Positions 14,873 through 16,445 of a DNA stretch of 16,445 bases are shown here, piece by piece. The DNA comes from Clostridiales bacterium UBA1779 (lineage in GTDB: Bacteria; Bacillota; Clostridia; Oscillospirales; CAG-272): contig DCGL01000101.1 in assembly GCA_002314565.1 (NCBI GenBank), positions 1 through 16,445 of the forward strand, written 5' to 3'. Within the stretch, counting starts at the first letter, position 1. Each line of letters opens with the position of its first letter. The position numbers were made by a program, and so were the translations under genes. The notes beneath the pieces were generated by a model. It had not been told where the DNA came from. It saw only the letters and a list, made by a program, of their open reading frames with translations, and did not search any database.

Positions 14873-16081
14873 TTATTTATTCTTGATTTCAATACCGTCG
14901 ATATCGATATCGAAGTAAGGAGCTGAACGGAACTTGGATTCCTGGAAAATACCGTTGATAATAACCTGTGTGTCCTTTGCCCAGGCTTCATCGGTATCGA
15001 CGTCAGCCATATACTCTGTAAGAGTCTGACCGCCTACGGTGAACTTGGAGCAGTCGAATACGTTGAGCGTTCCGGCCTTGAGAGCGGCAACGGCTTCGTC
15101 CATCTTTTCCTGGGTTCCGGGAGCGGCTGCAGCACCGAGAGCAATCATTTCAACCATACCGTCAGCAAGGGTTCCGGTGTAATCGTAATCCATCTTTGTG
15201 CCGTTGATCTTGGAGTTGATGAGAGCTTCAAAGTAAGGAGTCCAGTTGATCTTGGAAGCGACAAGGTAAGTCTTGGGGCACTGAGGCTCAGTTGTTCCGT
15301 TGTAAGTTACGTTGGGAACGTTTCTCTCTTCGCAGGCATTGGGTGCACCCATGGAGTCGGCATGCTGAGAAATAATGACGCACTTATCTGTTTCGATAAG
15401 AGCAACGGCAGTTGAATATTCAAGGTCCTGATCGTACCAGGAGTTTGTAAATCTTACAACCATCTTGGCAGAAGGAACGATGGCGCGAACACCGAGGAAC
15501 CAAGCGGTATAACCGGATTTAACTTCGGCATAAGGATAAGCACCGACGTAGCCGACGATAGCCTGATCTGCTGTAATTGTGCCGGCGTCAATCATCTGCT
15601 GAAGCTTCATACCTGCGGCAATACCTGCAAGATATCTGCCTTCATAGATAGAAGCGAAAGCGTTGGAGAAGTTGTCAGCCTTTTCAGTGTGAGCCATTGT
15701 ACCTGTACCGTGGGCAAAGGTTACGTTGGGGAACTCAGCGGCAGCCTGGAGCATCCAGCTCTCATGACCGAAGGAATCGGCAAAAATAACGTCGCAGCCG
15801 TCATTGGCCAGCTTCTTGGCTTCATTGTAGCAGTTTTCATCTTCGGGAACACCGGAGGTGATAACGAGCTGATCGTCACGCAGACCGAGGTTCGCAACGG
15901 CAGCCTTCATGGAATCGATGAAGTTCTTGTCGTATGTGGATGAGTCGTCGTGAATGGTGATAAGACCGATTTTGATGTTGTCTTTGGTTACGGTCTTGAC
16001 TTCTGAATCGCAGCTTGCAAAGCAAAGAGCGAGAGAAGCAATCATAGCGAGGGCGAGGATAGCGGAAAGAATCTTTTTCAT
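14873..16081 (-). CDS. BMP-family nucleoside-binding lipoprotein of the ABC transporter
   Basis: The 402-residue substrate-binding protein is of the BMP/PnrA (Med) family. A lipoprotein signal peptide covers residues 1-23: MKK, a hydrophobic core, then FASC with Cys24 as the likely lipidated residue. Phe at -3 is less common than Leu. The mature part starts with IKIGLIT, followed by the family stretches AHGTGTMAH and NFSNAFASIYEGRYLAGIAAG. It would sit on the outer membrane face of the cell and pass ligand to the permeases. Family members bind purine nucleosides such as guanosine or inosine. The guanine-class riboswitch directly upstream supports a purine ligand, although riboswitch ligand and transported substrate need not be the same. 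AGGAG (16095-16091) lies 9 bases before the ATG. It is the first gene of the operon. Confidence 0.92.
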   Translation of the reverse strand: MKKILSAILALAMIASLALCFASCDSEVKTVTKDNIKIGLITIHDDSSTYDKNFIDSMKAAVANLGLRDDQLVITSGVPEDENCYNEAKKLANDGCDVIFADSFGHESWMLQAAAEFPNVTFAHGTGTMAHTEKADNFSNAFASIYEGRYLAGIAAGMKLQQMIDAGTITADQAIVGYVGAYPYAEVKSGYTAWFLGVRAIVPSAKMVVRFTNSWYDQDLEYSTAVALIETDKCVIISQHADSMGAPNACEERNVPNVTYNGTTEPQCPKTYLVASKINWTPYFEALINSKINGTKMDYDYTGTLADGMVEMIALGAAAAPGTQEKMDEAVAALKAGTLNVFDCSKFTVGGQTLTEYMADVDTDEAWAKDTQVIINGIFQESKFRSAPYFDIDIDGIEIKNK

Positions 16082-16165
16082 AATTCTTTACTCCTTATAA
16101 AATAAATTTTATTAAGTCAAAAAATAAATCATTTCTTATCATCCACCGAAAGAGAACAAACAGAA

Positions 16166-16194
16166 ATCGGGAACCGACATAAGCGATTCCCGAT
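16166..16194 (-). terminator. Second leader hairpin before the binding-protein gene
   Basis: On the - strand ATCGGGAATCG (16194-16184) pairs with CGGTTCCCGAT (16176-16166) over 11 bp with one G-T pair, leaving a loop of seven. The following TTCTGTTTGTTCTCTTT is U-rich but broken, so termination could be inefficient. It lies between the T-run of the first terminator and the ribosome binding site. Confidence 0.55.
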
Positions 16195-16238
16195 AAAAAG
16201 CAAAAAAGACCCTTTACGTATTTATTATAAAAGGAGTC
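16195..16238 (-). terminator. Riboswitch expression-platform terminator
   Basis: On the - strand GACTCCTTT (16238-16230) pairs with AAAGGGTC (16215-16208) over 8 bp with one bulged T and a loop of 14. It is followed at once by TTTTTTGCTTTTT (16207-16195), a strong U tract. Its position 17 bases after the aptamer fits the ligand-induced terminator of guanine riboswitches. I could not resolve a clean antiterminator; TATAAG of P1 pairing with TTTATA in this hairpin is the best candidate. Confidence 0.65.
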
Positions 16239-16255
16239 CCAAAGCCTTGGAATAA

Positions 16256-16322
16256 CTTATAGTCGGACAATTTACGGCAGTCCGGTAGAAACATTCTGAC
16301 CATATTTCAGAGCATATATAAG
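16256..16322 (-). ncRNA. Purine (guanine-class) riboswitch aptamer
   Basis: The 67-nt region, read on the - strand, has all the hallmarks of the purine aptamer. P1 is CTTATA (16322-16317) with TATAAG (16261-16256). P2 is TCTGA with TCAGA around the loop AATATGG. The invariant joining segment GTTTCTACC follows (complement of 16284-16292). P3 is GGAC with GTCC, closing the CCGTAAA loop, so the GG/CC kissing-loop partners are intact. The residue before the final TAT is C (GACTAT), the guanine/hypoxanthine form; adenine riboswitches have U there. The T of TTTCTACC that changes in 2'-deoxyguanosine variants is unchanged. J1/2 reads TATGC instead of the common TAATC, and P3 is one pair longer with a T-T mismatch. 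It should lower transporter expression when guanine is plentiful. Confidence 0.95.
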
Positions 16323-16343
16323 CAAAAATCTATATTCACTTCA

Positions 16344-16361
16344 CGTCAAATTCAATTGACG
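16344..16361 (-). other. Small hairpin at the 5' end of the riboswitch transcript
   Basis: CGTCAA (16361-16356 on the - strand) pairs with TTGACG (16349-16344) over 6 bp with a loop of six. It falls at the predicted transcript start and before the aptamer. It may stabilise the 5' end or may be chance. Confidence 0.3.
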
Positions 16362-16366
16362 CGGGA

Positions 16367-16395
16367 ATTATATCACAGCACTCGGAGACTGTCAA
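16367..16395 (-). promoter_or_regulatory. Near-perfect sigma-A promoter of the transporter operon
   Basis: On the - strand the consensus -35 TTGACA (16395-16390) and consensus -10 TATAAT (16372-16367) are separated by 17 bases. TGA directly before the -10 box adds an extended -10 element. Upstream sequence is A/T-rich. The predicted start is near 16360, 38 bases before the aptamer. With such a strong promoter, control probably rests mainly on the riboswitch. Confidence 0.9.
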
Positions 16396-16445
16396 GCAAT
16401 TCTGAATTTTATTTTCAAACACCCGAGTTTGCCGGAAAAACAAAA

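Noticed and set aside
16094..16120. A second promoter close to the binding-protein gene (TTGACT and TATAAG on the - strand)
   Set aside because: The spacer is only 15 bases, the -10 is imperfect and overlaps the ribosome binding site, and transcription would begin near the start codon.
1..16445. CRISPR array, tRNA or rRNA genes, insertion sequences, phage genes, toxin-antitoxin or defence genes
   Set aside because: No regularly spaced repeats, no tRNA or rRNA signatures and no such protein families were seen on either strand. The only repeats are the palindromic elements already listed.

Overview
The window looks like a chromosomal segment of a Clostridia-class Bacillota, probably an uncultured gut- or rumen-type lineage. 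The evidence is the set of gene families (HemZ, a bifunctional Rel, the CdaA/CdaR pair, RqcP beside a DivIC-like protein, a BMP-type nucleoside transporter behind a guanine riboswitch), the AAGGAG-type ribosome binding sites, and promoters of TTGACA/TATAAT type. This is an inference from gene content, not a database match. No phage, plasmid, CRISPR or insertion-sequence gene is present.

Layout from left to right. (1) 1-1325: ychF on the + strand with its own promoter, ending in a large palindrome at 1254-1326. (2) 1329-10082, all on the - strand and read right to left: cdaA, cdaR, recJ, rel, hemZ, rqcP and a divIC-like gene. It joins c-di-AMP synthesis, (p)ppGpp metabolism, single-strand DNA degradation, a radical SAM enzyme, ribosome quality control and cell division. 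Genes overlap or lie within a few bases, except for gaps of 142 bp (cdaR to recJ) and 70 bp (rqcP to divIC). (3) 10172-11005: a lone araD-type gene on the + strand with a well-formed promoter and terminator. (4) 11022-16445: a - strand transporter operon. Reading right to left it has a near-perfect promoter, a guanine-class purine riboswitch, two candidate terminators, the BMP substrate-binding lipoprotein, an internal hairpin, the double ATPase, and two permeases joined by TGATG overlaps.

The transporter operon is the best-explained regulatory unit. A purine-sensing leader controls what is most likely a purine nucleoside importer. The least explained structure is a 14-base core, GGGGACGGTTCTTT. 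It occurs as an inverted pair behind ychF and singly behind araD, each time as the loop of a short hairpin. The stem sequence differs between the two loci while base pairing is kept. This resembles a mobile REP/REPIN-like palindromic family, although no matching transposase lies in the window.

Most of the region is conserved housekeeping sequence. I see no clear new protein system. The interest lies in the repeat element, the riboswitch leader, the joined second-messenger genes, and local departures from usual gene neighbourhoods: no apt between recJ and rel, and no yabP/yabQ between rqcP and divIC.
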